The notes under the pieces are model-generated. The model was given only the letters and a program-made list of their open reading frames with translations. It searched no databases and was not told the DNA's origin. This document shows positions 35,752 to 44,131 of a DNA stretch of 64,000 nt, piece by piece (the first letter of the stretch is position 1; each line of letters begins with the position of its first letter). This DNA comes from Desulfobacula sp. (lineage in GTDB: Bacteria > Desulfobacterota > Desulfobacteria > Desulfobacterales > Desulfobacteraceae): positions 52,622 to 116,621 of the forward strand of contig NZ_JAQYWD010000004.1 of the NCBI RefSeq assembly GCF_030145145.1. The letters are read 5' to 3'. The position numbers were made by a program, and so were the translations under genes.

Positions 35752-36902
35752 AACCCTTTTAAATACCCTTCCATACGGTCAAGACCCATTTCCAGATTTT
35801 CCATTGAATTTGCATAGGAAAACCGCAAATATCCCTCCCCATTTGCCCCAAAATCAATTCCCGGGGTAACCCCAACATGGGCTTTTTCCAGGATATCAAA
35901 CGCAAGGGCATAAGAATCAGTTGAGATATGTTTCGCATTGGCGAACACATAAAATGCACCCGTGGGCTCAACCGTAATGCCCAGACCCATGTGCTTTAAT
36001 CGCTCAATGACATAGATACGACGTTTATTATAGGTCTCTCGCATGGCCTGGGTCTCTTTATGGGCATCTTTCAAGGCAACGGCACCAGCCAGCTGGGCCA
36101 CGGAATTGGCGCAAATGAAAAAATTCTGCTGCAGGATCTGCAGTGCCCGGACAAACCAGGGAGGGGCGATCAAATATCCGAGACGCAGGCCGGTCATGGC
36201 AAAAAGTTTTGAAAACCCGTTCAACACAAAGGCCTTGTCTGTAAATTCATAGATGGAATGCTCCCGTCCTTCATACACCAGCCCATGATAAATTTCATCT
36301 GAAATCACATAGAGATTGTTGGCCTGGGCAATATCCACAATCTGCTGCATTCGTTTCTTTGGAATGACATTTCCCGTGGGATTAGAGGGGGAATTAATAA
36401 AAATCGCCCGGTTTTTGGGCGTAATTTTCCCTTTTATTGCTTCCGGTGTATAGATAAAGCCATTATCTTCATAAACCGGAACCGTCACCGGAACCCCTTG
36501 TACATAACGAATGAAATTGGCATAACAGGCATAATGCGGATCAGATATAATGATCTCATCCCCCGGATTTACAAGGACGGAAAACAATAACAGCATGGCC
36601 GGTGAGGTGCCTGACGTCACCAGGATCTGACCCGGATCAATGGCGGTGCCATAGGTGGTTTGATGATACGCACTGATGGCTTCTCTCAGGCGGATATCGC
36701 CCAGACTGTGGGTATAATGCGTTTCATTTCCCAAAAAAGCATCAATGCTGACCCTGTTGACACATTCGGGCACATTAAAGTCCGGCTCCCCGATTTCCAT
36801 ATGAACAACATCAATACCGGCCGCTTCCATCTTATGGATTTTTTCAAGGATATCCATAACAATGAAAGGGGTTATGTGTTCACATCTATCTGCGGGCTTC
36901 AT
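35748..36902 (-). CDS. Class I/II aminotransferase
   Basis: PLP aminotransferase (384 residues) of the aspartate/alanine AT group. Landmarks: 'HMEIGEPDFNVPECV', 'TSGTSPAMLLLF', 'FINSPSNPTGNVI', 'YVISDEIYHGLVYEG', the PLP Lys in 'NGFSKLFAMTGLRLGY' and the substrate Arg in 'GYLRFSYANS'. Its ATG immediately follows hisG, so a role in histidine or aromatic amino-acid synthesis (a histidinol-phosphate type) is possible, but the sequence looks more like general aspartate-type AT. Confidence 0.9.
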   Translation of the reverse strand: MKPADRCEHITPFIVMDILEKIHKMEAAGIDVVHMEIGEPDFNVPECVNRVSIDAFLGNETHYTHSLGDIRLREAISAYHQTTYGTAIDPGQILVTSGTSPAMLLLFSVLVNPGDEIIISDPHYACYANFIRYVQGVPVTVPVYEDNGFIYTPEAIKGKITPKNRAIFINSPSNPTGNVIPKKRMQQIVDIAQANNLYVISDEIYHGLVYEGREHSIYEFTDKAFVLNGFSKLFAMTGLRLGYLIAPPWFVRALQILQQNFFICANSVAQLAGAVALKDAHKETQAMRETYNKRRIYVIERLKHMGLGITVEPTGAFYVFANAKHISTDSYALAFDILEKAHVGVTPGIDFGANGEGYLRFSYANSMENLEMGLDRMEGYLKGL

Positions 36903-37778
36903 TTACAGCACCTTGTTTAACGAATATTCAATAATGCCTTCTGCCCCTTCTTTGAGCAGCCGGGGAATCAAATCTCTTACCAGCCCGGTATCAACGATTG
37001 TTTCCACAGAATACCAGTCGGATTGATACAAGGATGCAATGGTGGGGGCATTCAGGCTGGGGAGAAGAGACACAACCTTGGCGATTTTCGTTTCAGGCAC
37101 ATTCATTTTTATTCCCACCAGTTGATCCGCAACCAGGGCCGCCTGCAATAACAGGGCGATCTGTTCTATTTTCTCTCTTTTCGCAGGAATTTCCCAGGCC
37201 GCTTTATTGGCAATGAGCTGTGTATTGGTTTCCATGACTTCATGGATCACCCGTAAGTTATGCGCCCTGATCGTGCTCTCGGTTTCCGTAATTTCTACAA
37301 TGGCATCCGCCAGGCCTGAAACAATTTTAGCTTCTGTGGCGCCCCAGGAAAATTTCACGTTCACATCAATCTTACGGTCCTCAAAAAACCGCCGTGTAAA
37401 TTTTACCAACTCCGTGGAAATGGTTTTCCCTTCAAGATCTTCAAGGGTTTTCATGGGAGACTCATTTGCCACGGCAACCACCCATCTGGCAGGCCGGGCA
37501 CTGACCTTTGAATACACCAGATCCGCCACCACGTGGACATCGGATTCATGCTCGGCAATCCAGTCAAGGCCGGTCAATCCCGCATCAATAACCCCACTTT
37601 CGACATTGATGGACATTTCCTGGGCACGACACAGGGCGCATTCAATGGAATCATCATTAATATCCGGGAAATAGCTTCTTCCTTCAATATTAATTTTCCA
37701 CCCGGACCGTTTAAAAAGATCTATGGTTGCATTCTGAAGGCTGCCCTTTGGAATGCCCAATTTCAGTATTTTTTCCAT
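36903..37778 (-). CDS. hisG: ATP phosphoribosyltransferase HisG, long form
   Basis: First enzyme of histidine synthesis, joining ATP and PRPP. The 291-residue long form carries its own C-terminal regulatory domain ('VGIKMNVPETKIAKVVSLLP'), so no HisZ is needed. It starts 'LKLGIPKGSLQNATIDLFKR', and the PRPP loop region 'DAIVEITETESTIRAHNLRV' is present. Its ATG abuts the hisI stop. Confidence 0.96.
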   Translation of the reverse strand: MEKILKLGIPKGSLQNATIDLFKRSGWKINIEGRSYFPDINDDSIECALCRAQEMSINVESGVIDAGLTGLDWIAEHESDVHVVADLVYSKVSARPARWVVAVANESPMKTLEDLEGKTISTELVKFTRRFFEDRKIDVNVKFSWGATEAKIVSGLADAIVEITETESTIRAHNLRVIHEVMETNTQLIANKAAWEIPAKREKIEQIALLLQAALVADQLVGIKMNVPETKIAKVVSLLPSLNAPTIASLYQSDWYSVETIVDTGLVRDLIPRLLKEGAEGIIEYSLNKVL

Positions 37779-38152
37779 TATTTATATACCTCTTTTGGAT
37801 CAAAAATTTTCGATTCTACAATGGTTAAATCATTGCCGTCCACCCGGGAAAAAAAACAACTTTTATATCCTTTATGACAGGCGGCACCGCCGACCTGATC
37901 CACTTTTAAAAGAACGGTGTCCTTATCACAATCCACCCGGATTTCCTTCACATGCTGCACATGACCGGATGTTTCCCCTTTTTTCCATAAGGTATTCCTG
38001 GATCGGCTGTAGTAAGTGGCGGTGCCACTTTTAAGTGTTTCATCAAAGGCTTGTTCGTTCATATAGGCAAGCATCAGGACTTCACCGGTTTTATAATCCT
38101 GTGCAATGGCAGGAATCAACCCCTTGGTTTTTTCAAAATCAAGTTTTACCAT
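37778..38152 (-). CDS. hisI: Phosphoribosyl-AMP cyclohydrolase HisI
   Basis: Third step of histidine synthesis; opens the adenine ring. The 124-residue protein shows '[20 protein letters not shown]', '[18 protein letters not shown]' and the metal-binding Asp/Cys set '[20 protein letters not shown]'. It lacks the HisE domain. I start at the ATG at 38152, preceded by AAGGG; the frame opens 12 bases earlier. It is the first gene of the leftward hisI-hisG-aminotransferase-engB-era-HNH unit. Confidence 0.95.
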   Translation of the reverse strand: MVKLDFEKTKGLIPAIAQDYKTGEVLMLAYMNEQAFDETLKSGTATYYSRSRNTLWKKGETSGHVQHVKEIRVDCDKDTVLLKVDQVGGAACHKGYKSCFFSRVDGNDLTIVESKIFDPKEVYK

Positions 38153-38392
38153 AACCCTTAACAACTCCTTTAGGATGTAATAATCAAAACTTAATTAAAT
38201 AACCGATATTGTTCAAAAAGTCAAATTGTAAAAATTAACCGCGGTACGTCTTAGGATGAAACTCAATCGCCACTGGACGATGGGTCAGGCGTGCGTTATT
38301 GACACTTTTGCCGGCTTCTGCCCTTAATCGTTCAGGTGTTGGTCAAAGGCATGGCGCCTGATAAAAGATTCAGCCGCCAATACCACAAGCCT

Positions 38393-38430
38393 GGACCGGT
38401 TTAGGTATCGCCATAATGAGAATTGTTGAA
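38393..38430. repeat. Family 2 repeat, copy 2
   Basis: GGACCGGTTTAGGTATCGCC followed by ATAATGAGAATTGTTGAA. It matches 32893-32932 at nearly every position. A shorter piece, CCATAATGAGAATT, occurs just after the histidine kinase stop near 40547-40560. Confidence 0.55.
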
Positions 38431-38531
38431 AAAATTTATAGCACCTTTACTTTTTTTACGCTATCATATCTGGAAAATCGTATCGTCTGAGCAGAAAAAA
38501 CGCACCGTTCAGACATCAGCTTTAATGGACA

Positions 38532-38611
38532 GGATCTGACTTTTTTTATGGTGGTTTTTATCCATATGGCATGACCCGGCTGGCTGAAACCACCCCAATA
38601 AAGCCTGACCC
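38532..38611. repeat. Hairpin repeat, family 1 copy B (degenerate)
   Basis: GGATCTGACTTT (38532-38543) and AAAGCCTGACCC (38600-38611) form imperfect arms, with GGTGG/CCACC pairing inside. It ends 27 bases before the histidine kinase ATG, so it lies in its leader. Confidence 0.5.
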
Positions 38612-38638
38612 AAAATCTTATTTTTTCAAGGGGTACAA

Positions 38639-40546
38639 ATGAAATTGGCGGACAACCCATCAGCACTTCAAGCGGCACAAAACGCAGAAAAATCAGCCAA
38701 ACAATTGTATCAGAAAAGCCGACTGGCACAGAAACGGCTCCGCACACTCCTGAAATTCCTGCCGGATCCGGTGTTTGCCTTCACCCGGGACAAAAAGATT
38801 GAATATATTAATCCCGCGTTTGAAAGCGTATTTGGATGGACCCTCAAAGATGTGAAAGGAAAAACCATTAAGTTCATTCCGGATCACCTGATGGACCAGG
38901 CAAAACAGGGAATGAAACAATTGTTTAAAAACCGGTCCATTCATGACTTTGAAACCCAGAGATACACCAAAGACGGCCGGATTCTTGATATCGTGATCAA
39001 CGGCTCCATTTTATATGATGAGCATGGCGCCCCGGCCGGACAGGTATTGATACTGCGGGATATGACCGCTGAAAAGCGCATGGCCAAAACCAACCAGGCC
39101 CTGCTCAGGATCTCCAGGGCCTTGCACCAGTATCAGGAACTTGGAGATCTCATCGCCTTTATCAACAAGGAAATTCAAGCCCTGATATCCGTTGAAGGGG
39201 CTTTCATTCTGCTGGCGGACGAATCAAAGGATCAACTCTATTTTTTCTCTGCCCAGTACCGGGACCTTGAATCAGAACAAAAATTTAAGAAAATCCGGTT
39301 TTCAGCGGACCAGGGGGTTTCCGGACGGGTATATAAAACCGGCACCCCCCTTATTATTCCGGATGCCGCCAACTGCTCTTTTTATCTGCGACGGGTCAAT
39401 GATGAAACCGATCTTGTCACACGGAACATGTTGTCCGTACCCATAAAGATTAAGGACCGAACCATTGGGGTGGTTTCTCTGGTCAACAAACACCATGGCG
39501 AATTTGATACCACGGACATTGAACTGCTGAGCATGGTGAACAATACCATTGCCCTGCCCATTGAAAACACCCGCATCCATGAAGAATTGATAAAATCCTA
39601 CAAAGAGCTGAAAACATTGAACCATGCAAAGGACAAGGTCATCAACCATCTGGCCCATGAATTAAAGACCCCTGTTTCGGTGGTGAGCGCTGCCATGTCG
39701 CTTTTATCAAAAAAACTCAGGGCCCTGGACATGGAAACCCCTTTGATTAAAAAAATATTCAACCGGGGGCAACGGAATCTTGACAGAATCCTGGACATAC
39801 AGTACGAGGTTGAGGATCTGTTGAGAAAAAATGATTTTAAGGCCTATAATATCCTGAACAAGCTTCTGGAAGCCTGTAAAGATGAATTGACCCTCCTGAT
39901 GGAAACCGAAACAGACAACGAAAAGATCATCAACCGGGTGCACGACGTCATAGAAAGGCTTTTCGGTCCAAAACAGCTCCACGCCAGATCGCTTTGCATG
40001 GAGGATCATCTGACACACCAGATCGAACACCTCAAACCGGAATTCCAGCATCGGAATTGTATTTTGAACCCCCGGATTGAAAAAACCGTTCCCGTTTTTA
40101 TGCCGCCTGAAATTCTGGGCATCATCACAAAAGGCATTATCCGGAATGCCTTTGAATACACACCGGATAACGGTAAAATTGATATTATCCTAACCACCAC
40201 GGGAGGTGATCCCGAGCTGATTATCAAAGATTATGGCATCGGATTTACCCAGGAGAAACTATACCTGATATTTGAAAATTATTTCAGCCCGCCGGAATCC
40301 ATCGATTATTCGACAAAAAAACCCTTTGATTTTAATGCCGGCGGCAGGGGATTCGACCTGCTGAGAATAAAAATCTTTTCTGAACGGTATCATTTTATCA
40401 TATGGATTGATTCACACCGGTGCCCCGTCATCCCCAAAGACACGGATGTCTGTCCCGGTGATATCCGCCTGTGCCCGGCATGTAACACCCCGGATGACTG
40501 CTTCAATTCCGGCGGAACTTCCGTCCATATTCGATTTCAATCATAA
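38639..40546 (+). CDS. PAS-GAF sensor histidine kinase with C-terminal Cys cluster
   Basis: Soluble histidine kinase of 635 residues with no membrane helix. Domain order: PAS about 35-145 ('EYINPAFESVFGWTLKD'), GAF about 155-310 ('QGVSGRVYKTGTPLIIPDAA'), dimerisation/phospho-acceptor helix with His340 ('HLAHELKTPVSVV'), ATPase domain about 450-633 (N-box 'KGIIRNAFEYTPDNG', G1 'IKDYGIGFT', G2 'AGGRGFDLLRI'). Between the G2 box and the last strand there is an insert with Cys595, 605, 612, 615 and 621 (spacing C-x9-C-x6-C-x2-C-x5-C). That insert is unusual and could bind metal or sense redox state. No response regulator is adjacent (orphan kinase). Confidence 0.88.
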   Translation: MKLADNPSALQAAQNAEKSAKQLYQKSRLAQKRLRTLLKFLPDPVFAFTRDKKIEYINPAFESVFGWTLKDVKGKTIKFIPDHLMDQAKQGMKQLFKNRSIHDFETQRYTKDGRILDIVINGSILYDEHGAPAGQVLILRDMTAEKRMAKTNQALLRISRALHQYQELGDLIAFINKEIQALISVEGAFILLADESKDQLYFFSAQYRDLESEQKFKKIRFSADQGVSGRVYKTGTPLIIPDAANCSFYLRRVNDETDLVTRNMLSVPIKIKDRTIGVVSLVNKHHGEFDTTDIELLSMVNNTIALPIENTRIHEELIKSYKELKTLNHAKDKVINHLAHELKTPVSVVSAAMSLLSKKLRALDMETPLIKKIFNRGQRNLDRILDIQYEVEDLLRKNDFKAYNILNKLLEACKDELTLLMETETDNEKIINRVHDVIERLFGPKQLHARSLCMEDHLTHQIEHLKPEFQHRNCILNPRIEKTVPVFMPPEILGIITKGIIRNAFEYTPDNGKIDIILTTTGGDPELIIKDYGIGFTQEKLYLIFENYFSPPESIDYSTKKPFDFNAGGRGFDLLRIKIFSERYHFIIWIDSHRCPVIPKDTDVCPGDIRLCPACNTPDDCFNSGGTSVHIRFQS

Positions 40547-40581
40547 CCATAATGAGAATTCCTGTACCAGGGCCATAAGTC

Positions 40582-40610
40582 TTGCCATAAGAAATGGAAT
40601 CTGATAATAC
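40582..40610 (+). promoter_or_regulatory. Candidate sigma-70 promoter for PBP1A gene
   Basis: TTGCCA and TAATAC are separated by 17 bases, 44 bases before the ATG at 40654. The -35 box matches five of six, the -10 box four of six. Confidence 0.45.
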
Positions 40611-40653
40611 CTAGCTGAAAATTAATCAATACAAAATCCGTTTCCAGGGTGTT

Positions 40654-43053
40654 ATGGCAAAGAGTAAATCTGAAATACTGAAACAAAGAAGTAAAAAAAA
40701 AGAACACGGCAGGGTTCTGTCGTTTTTCAAATGGTGCCTTGCTCTGTTTTTTCTACTGGCGATTTTGGGGTGTGCCGGGATTGCCGGGCTTTACTATTAT
40801 TTCAGCCAGGAGCTGCCAAAGATAAACACATTAAAAGATTACCATCCGGCCACAGTGACCAGTGTGTTTTCAGATGATGGCAGAAAAATAGGAGAATTTT
40901 ACAAAGAACGAAGAATTGTCATCCCTTTATCCGAAATGCCGGAAAACCTGATCCATGCATTTGTAGCAGCAGAGGATTCAAGATTCCGGGAACATCCGGG
41001 CATTGATATTGTTTCTATCTTCCGGGCATCGTTAAAAAATTTTAAGGCCGGCACCATCGTCCAAGGGGGCTCCACCATCACCCAGCAGGTCACAAAATCC
41101 TTTTTACTGACCCCGGAACGGACCTATAAAAGGAAGCTCAAAGAAGCTATCCTTGCTTACAGGATTGAAAAAAAATTCACCAAGGATGAAATCCTTTTTC
41201 TTTACATGAACCAGATCTATCTGGGTCACGGCGCCTATGGCGTTGAATCGGCATCTGAGAACTATTTTGGCAAACATGCCAAAGACCTTAACCTGGCAGA
41301 ATGTTCAATGCTTGCAGGGCTTCCCCAGGCACCCAGCCGGTATTCCCCTTTTCGTTTTCCCGATCGTGCAAAACAACGGCAGATTTATGTGTTGAACCGC
41401 ATGAAAGAAGAAGGCATGATAACGAACCTTGAGGCCACAGCGGCCATTGATCTGAAACTGGACATCAAACCCAGAAAAAACTGGTTCATTGAAAGGGTGC
41501 CGTGTTATACCGAACATGTCAGACGATATGTTGAAAAAAAGTATGGTAAAGATGCCCTCTACAAACAGGGGCTTCAAATCCATACCGCTGTCAATATTGA
41601 ACTTCAGAAAATCGGGAGGGCCGCCGTTAGCAAAGGCCTGAATGAACTTGACAGGCGGACAGGGTATCGCGGCCCAATCAAAAATATTTCTGCCCTTCAA
41701 ATCGAGACGTTCTGCCAGGAAATTTCAGAAACCATGGGCAATCGACTGCTGGAAAAAGGGAAGGCCTATCAAGGGGTTGTCGTACATATTGATGATGAAA
41801 AAAACATCACCACCATCCGGGTGGGCAATTTTAAGGGCATTATTAAACTGGAAACCATGACATGGGCCCGAAAGCCAGACCCTGATGTCGCATATTTTGA
41901 AAGCAAGGTGAGCCGACCGTCCCAGGTGTTTAAACCCGGGGATATCATTCGGGTAAAAGTGGTCAATGAAACCATCGAAGCAGACGTCATTGAATTTACC
42001 CTGGACCAGGAACCCATTGCCCAGGCAGCGTTGTTGAGTATTGAAGCGGAAACCGGGCATGTGAAAACCATGATTGGTGGGCGCGATTACAAAAACAGTC
42101 AGTTTAACCGGGCCTATCAATCCCGGCGCCAGCCGGGAAGTGCCTTTAAACCCATTATTTATGCCGCCGCCCTTGATAAGGGGTATACAGCTGCCACCAT
42201 CATTATTGATTCTCCGGTTGTCTATGAAGACACGAAACGGGATTTCACCTGGAAGCCCCGGAATTATACCGAAACCTTTTTTGGTCCGACCCTGTTCCGT
42301 GAAGCTTTAGTTAAATCAAGGAATATTGTCACCATTAAAATCCTCCAGGATCTGGGGATAGATTATGTCATTGACTATGCCAGAAGACTTGGCATCACCT
42401 CGGATATCAGCCAGGATCTCTCCATTGCACTGGGATCATCCGGCCTTTCACTACTGGAAATTATCAATGCCTATTCGGTCTTTTCAAACCTGGGATACCT
42501 GATTGAACCGGTCTTTATCACCAAAATTTATGACCGCAACGGCGCTTTGCTGGAAACCGCCAAACTGGTTCGAAAAAAAGTCATTGATATGAGCACCGCC
42601 TATATCATGACCAATATCATGGAAAGTGTCGTACGATCAGGAACCGGGTGGCGAATCAAAGCGCTCAAACGGCCGGTGGCCGGAAAAACCGGTACAACAA
42701 ACAATCTGTTTGATGCCTGGTTTCTGGGCTATACCCCCCGATATACCACGGGGGTGTGGGTGGGCCTTGACCAGGAAGCCCCTCTCGGAAAAGGAGAGAC
42801 CGGATCCCGGGCCGCCAGTCCCATCTGGCTGGACTATATGAAAAATGCCCTGGAAGGAAAACCGGCCAGGGCGTTTAATGTTCCCGAGGGCATTGTTTTT
42901 GCCAAAATTGATGCCAAAACAGGATTGCTTCCCATTGAAACGTCAGAAAAAACCCTTTTCGAATGCTTCAAGGAAGGCACTGTGCCCACCGAGCATACGC
43001 CAAAGCCGGATACCGCATCTGACGTTGAAGACCTTTTCAAACAAGGGATTTAA
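40654..43053 (+). CDS. mrcA: Penicillin-binding protein 1A (bifunctional)
   Basis: Inner-membrane peptidoglycan synthase. A hydrophobic anchor at residues 26-52 is followed by a GT51 glycosyltransferase domain ('AAEDSRFREHPGID', 'GGSTITQQVTKSF', 'LFLYMNQIYLGHGAYGVESA') and a transpeptidase domain with SxxK in 'PGSAFKP', SxN in 'KSRNIVT' and KTG in 'VAGKTGTTNN'. The long segment between them holds the OB-like domain of class A PBPs. At 799 residues it is of normal size. The C-terminus is acidic. Confidence 0.95.
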   Translation: MAKSKSEILKQRSKKKEHGRVLSFFKWCLALFFLLAILGCAGIAGLYYYFSQELPKINTLKDYHPATVTSVFSDDGRKIGEFYKERRIVIPLSEMPENLIHAFVAAEDSRFREHPGIDIVSIFRASLKNFKAGTIVQGGSTITQQVTKSFLLTPERTYKRKLKEAILAYRIEKKFTKDEILFLYMNQIYLGHGAYGVESASENYFGKHAKDLNLAECSMLAGLPQAPSRYSPFRFPDRAKQRQIYVLNRMKEEGMITNLEATAAIDLKLDIKPRKNWFIERVPCYTEHVRRYVEKKYGKDALYKQGLQIHTAVNIELQKIGRAAVSKGLNELDRRTGYRGPIKNISALQIETFCQEISETMGNRLLEKGKAYQGVVVHIDDEKNITTIRVGNFKGIIKLETMTWARKPDPDVAYFESKVSRPSQVFKPGDIIRVKVVNETIEADVIEFTLDQEPIAQAALLSIEAETGHVKTMIGGRDYKNSQFNRAYQSRRQPGSAFKPIIYAAALDKGYTAATIIIDSPVVYEDTKRDFTWKPRNYTETFFGPTLFREALVKSRNIVTIKILQDLGIDYVIDYARRLGITSDISQDLSIALGSSGLSLLEIINAYSVFSNLGYLIEPVFITKIYDRNGALLETAKLVRKKVIDMSTAYIMTNIMESVVRSGTGWRIKALKRPVAGKTGTTNNLFDAWFLGYTPRYTTGVWVGLDQEAPLGKGETGSRAASPIWLDYMKNALEGKPARAFNVPEGIVFAKIDAKTGLLPIETSEKTLFECFKEGTVPTEHTPKPDTASDVEDLFKQGI

Positions 43054-43060
43054 TCTGCCT

Positions 43061-44122
43061 TCAAATCCATTTCCCGGCAATGTTTCCACCGCCCTCACCA
43101 ATATCGACCTGATCCAGGGGCATGTTTTCATCCAGCCGAATGGCAAGGCCAAGTCCTGGATACCGCAGGTTGAGTTTTTTTAAATTGGTATTTTTATCCC
43201 CCCTCAACCGGGATTCTGATTTTGGATGAACAGTCAAGGTCAGCCCCCGGGCCTTCAAGTGATCCGGATATACCTCTATCTTTCGGCAGGCCCTGTCATA
43301 TACCATCGCAGAAAACACCAGGTGGCCAAATGCCGGATGCCATGGCCCGGCCAGCACCATGGATGCATCTTCCATCAGGTCGGATGCCTGGAGCCCCAAC
43401 CGAATAACCTTCACCCCTTCAGCCTCAAATATATGAACCATTTGTTTCACCCATTGGACACTCTGTTCAAGGGTCAACGGCGTATATTTTCCCTGTTGAT
43501 ACCAGTGCGCCATCAGGCTGCCGTTTAACACCATCAACGGATAAATTCTTGCAAAATCAGGGGCCTGGTCAGCCACGATTTTTGTACTTTCAAATAAGGA
43601 TGCGGCCGTATCCCCGGGCAACCCCACCATGACCTGGACACCGATCTTATAAGCGGTTTGCTTCAATTGGTGAAGGGCCGTCAGAGTATCGCTGCTGGTA
43701 TGCCCCCTTTTCGAATGGGACAAAACCGCATCGTTCATTGACTGAACCCCCAGTTCCACCGTGGATATCGTGTAGGGACGGATAAGGTCAAGCGTCTGCC
43801 GGGTGATCGTATCCGGTCGGGTGGAAAACCGTATGCCATCAATCTGTTTTGTCTGGACATAGGGCTGAACCAGATCAAGCAATTGAAGAATGGTTGGATG
43901 ATCCAGTCCTAAAAAATTTCCTCCAAAAAAAGCCAGTTCCACCCCGTCTCTTTTGCCTTTATACCGGGAATACCGGCTTACAATATCGTGAATGGCTGCT
44001 TGATCCGGCAGGGTTGAAGGGTGGTGAGTAATGATGGTTTGATTACAAAATGCGCATTGATGGGGGCATCCTGAATGGGGAATAAATACCGGGATAACAA
44101 GGGGTTTTCTGGGCAGGATCAT
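43061..44122 (-). CDS. Radical SAM protein, Elp3/HemN-like core
   Basis: Radical SAM enzyme with CxxxCxxC in 'SGCPHQCAFCNQ' (residues 18-26) and the SAM-binding 'FFGGNFLGLD' stretch. 'STRPDTITRQTLDLIRPYTI' and 'TVELGVQSMNDAVLSHSKRG' are the signature of the Elp3/MiaB-type SPASM-less subgroup often annotated as 'radical SAM protein, B12-independent oxidase-like'. The substrate is unknown. 353 residues; convergent with the PBP1A gene (7-base gap) and next to the RNase fusion gene. Confidence 0.87.
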   Translation of the reverse strand: MILPRKPLVIPVFIPHSGCPHQCAFCNQTIITHHPSTLPDQAAIHDIVSRYSRYKGKRDGVELAFFGGNFLGLDHPTILQLLDLVQPYVQTKQIDGIRFSTRPDTITRQTLDLIRPYTISTVELGVQSMNDAVLSHSKRGHTSSDTLTALHQLKQTAYKIGVQVMVGLPGDTAASLFESTKIVADQAPDFARIYPLMVLNGSLMAHWYQQGKYTPLTLEQSVQWVKQMVHIFEAEGVKVIRLGLQASDLMEDASMVLAGPWHPAFGHLVFSAMVYDRACRKIEVYPDHLKARGLTLTVHPKSESRLRGDKNTNLKKLNLRYPGLGLAIRLDENMPLDQVDIGEGGGNIAGKWI

Positions 44123-44131
44123 GGGGTGCCC

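Larger units (their letters stand above)
38153..38638. other. 486-base gap with repeats of both families
   Basis: Between hisI and the histidine kinase gene. It holds a family 2 repeat (38393-38430) and a family 1 hairpin (38532-38611). The part 38240-38390 is GC-richer and looks like degraded coding DNA in no clear frame; I could not name it. Confidence 0.55.

Noticed and set aside
38240..38390. Possible gene remnant between hisI and the histidine kinase
   Set aside because: Short frames on both strands, none longer than about 25 codons with any family resemblance; kept only as a note in the gap entry.
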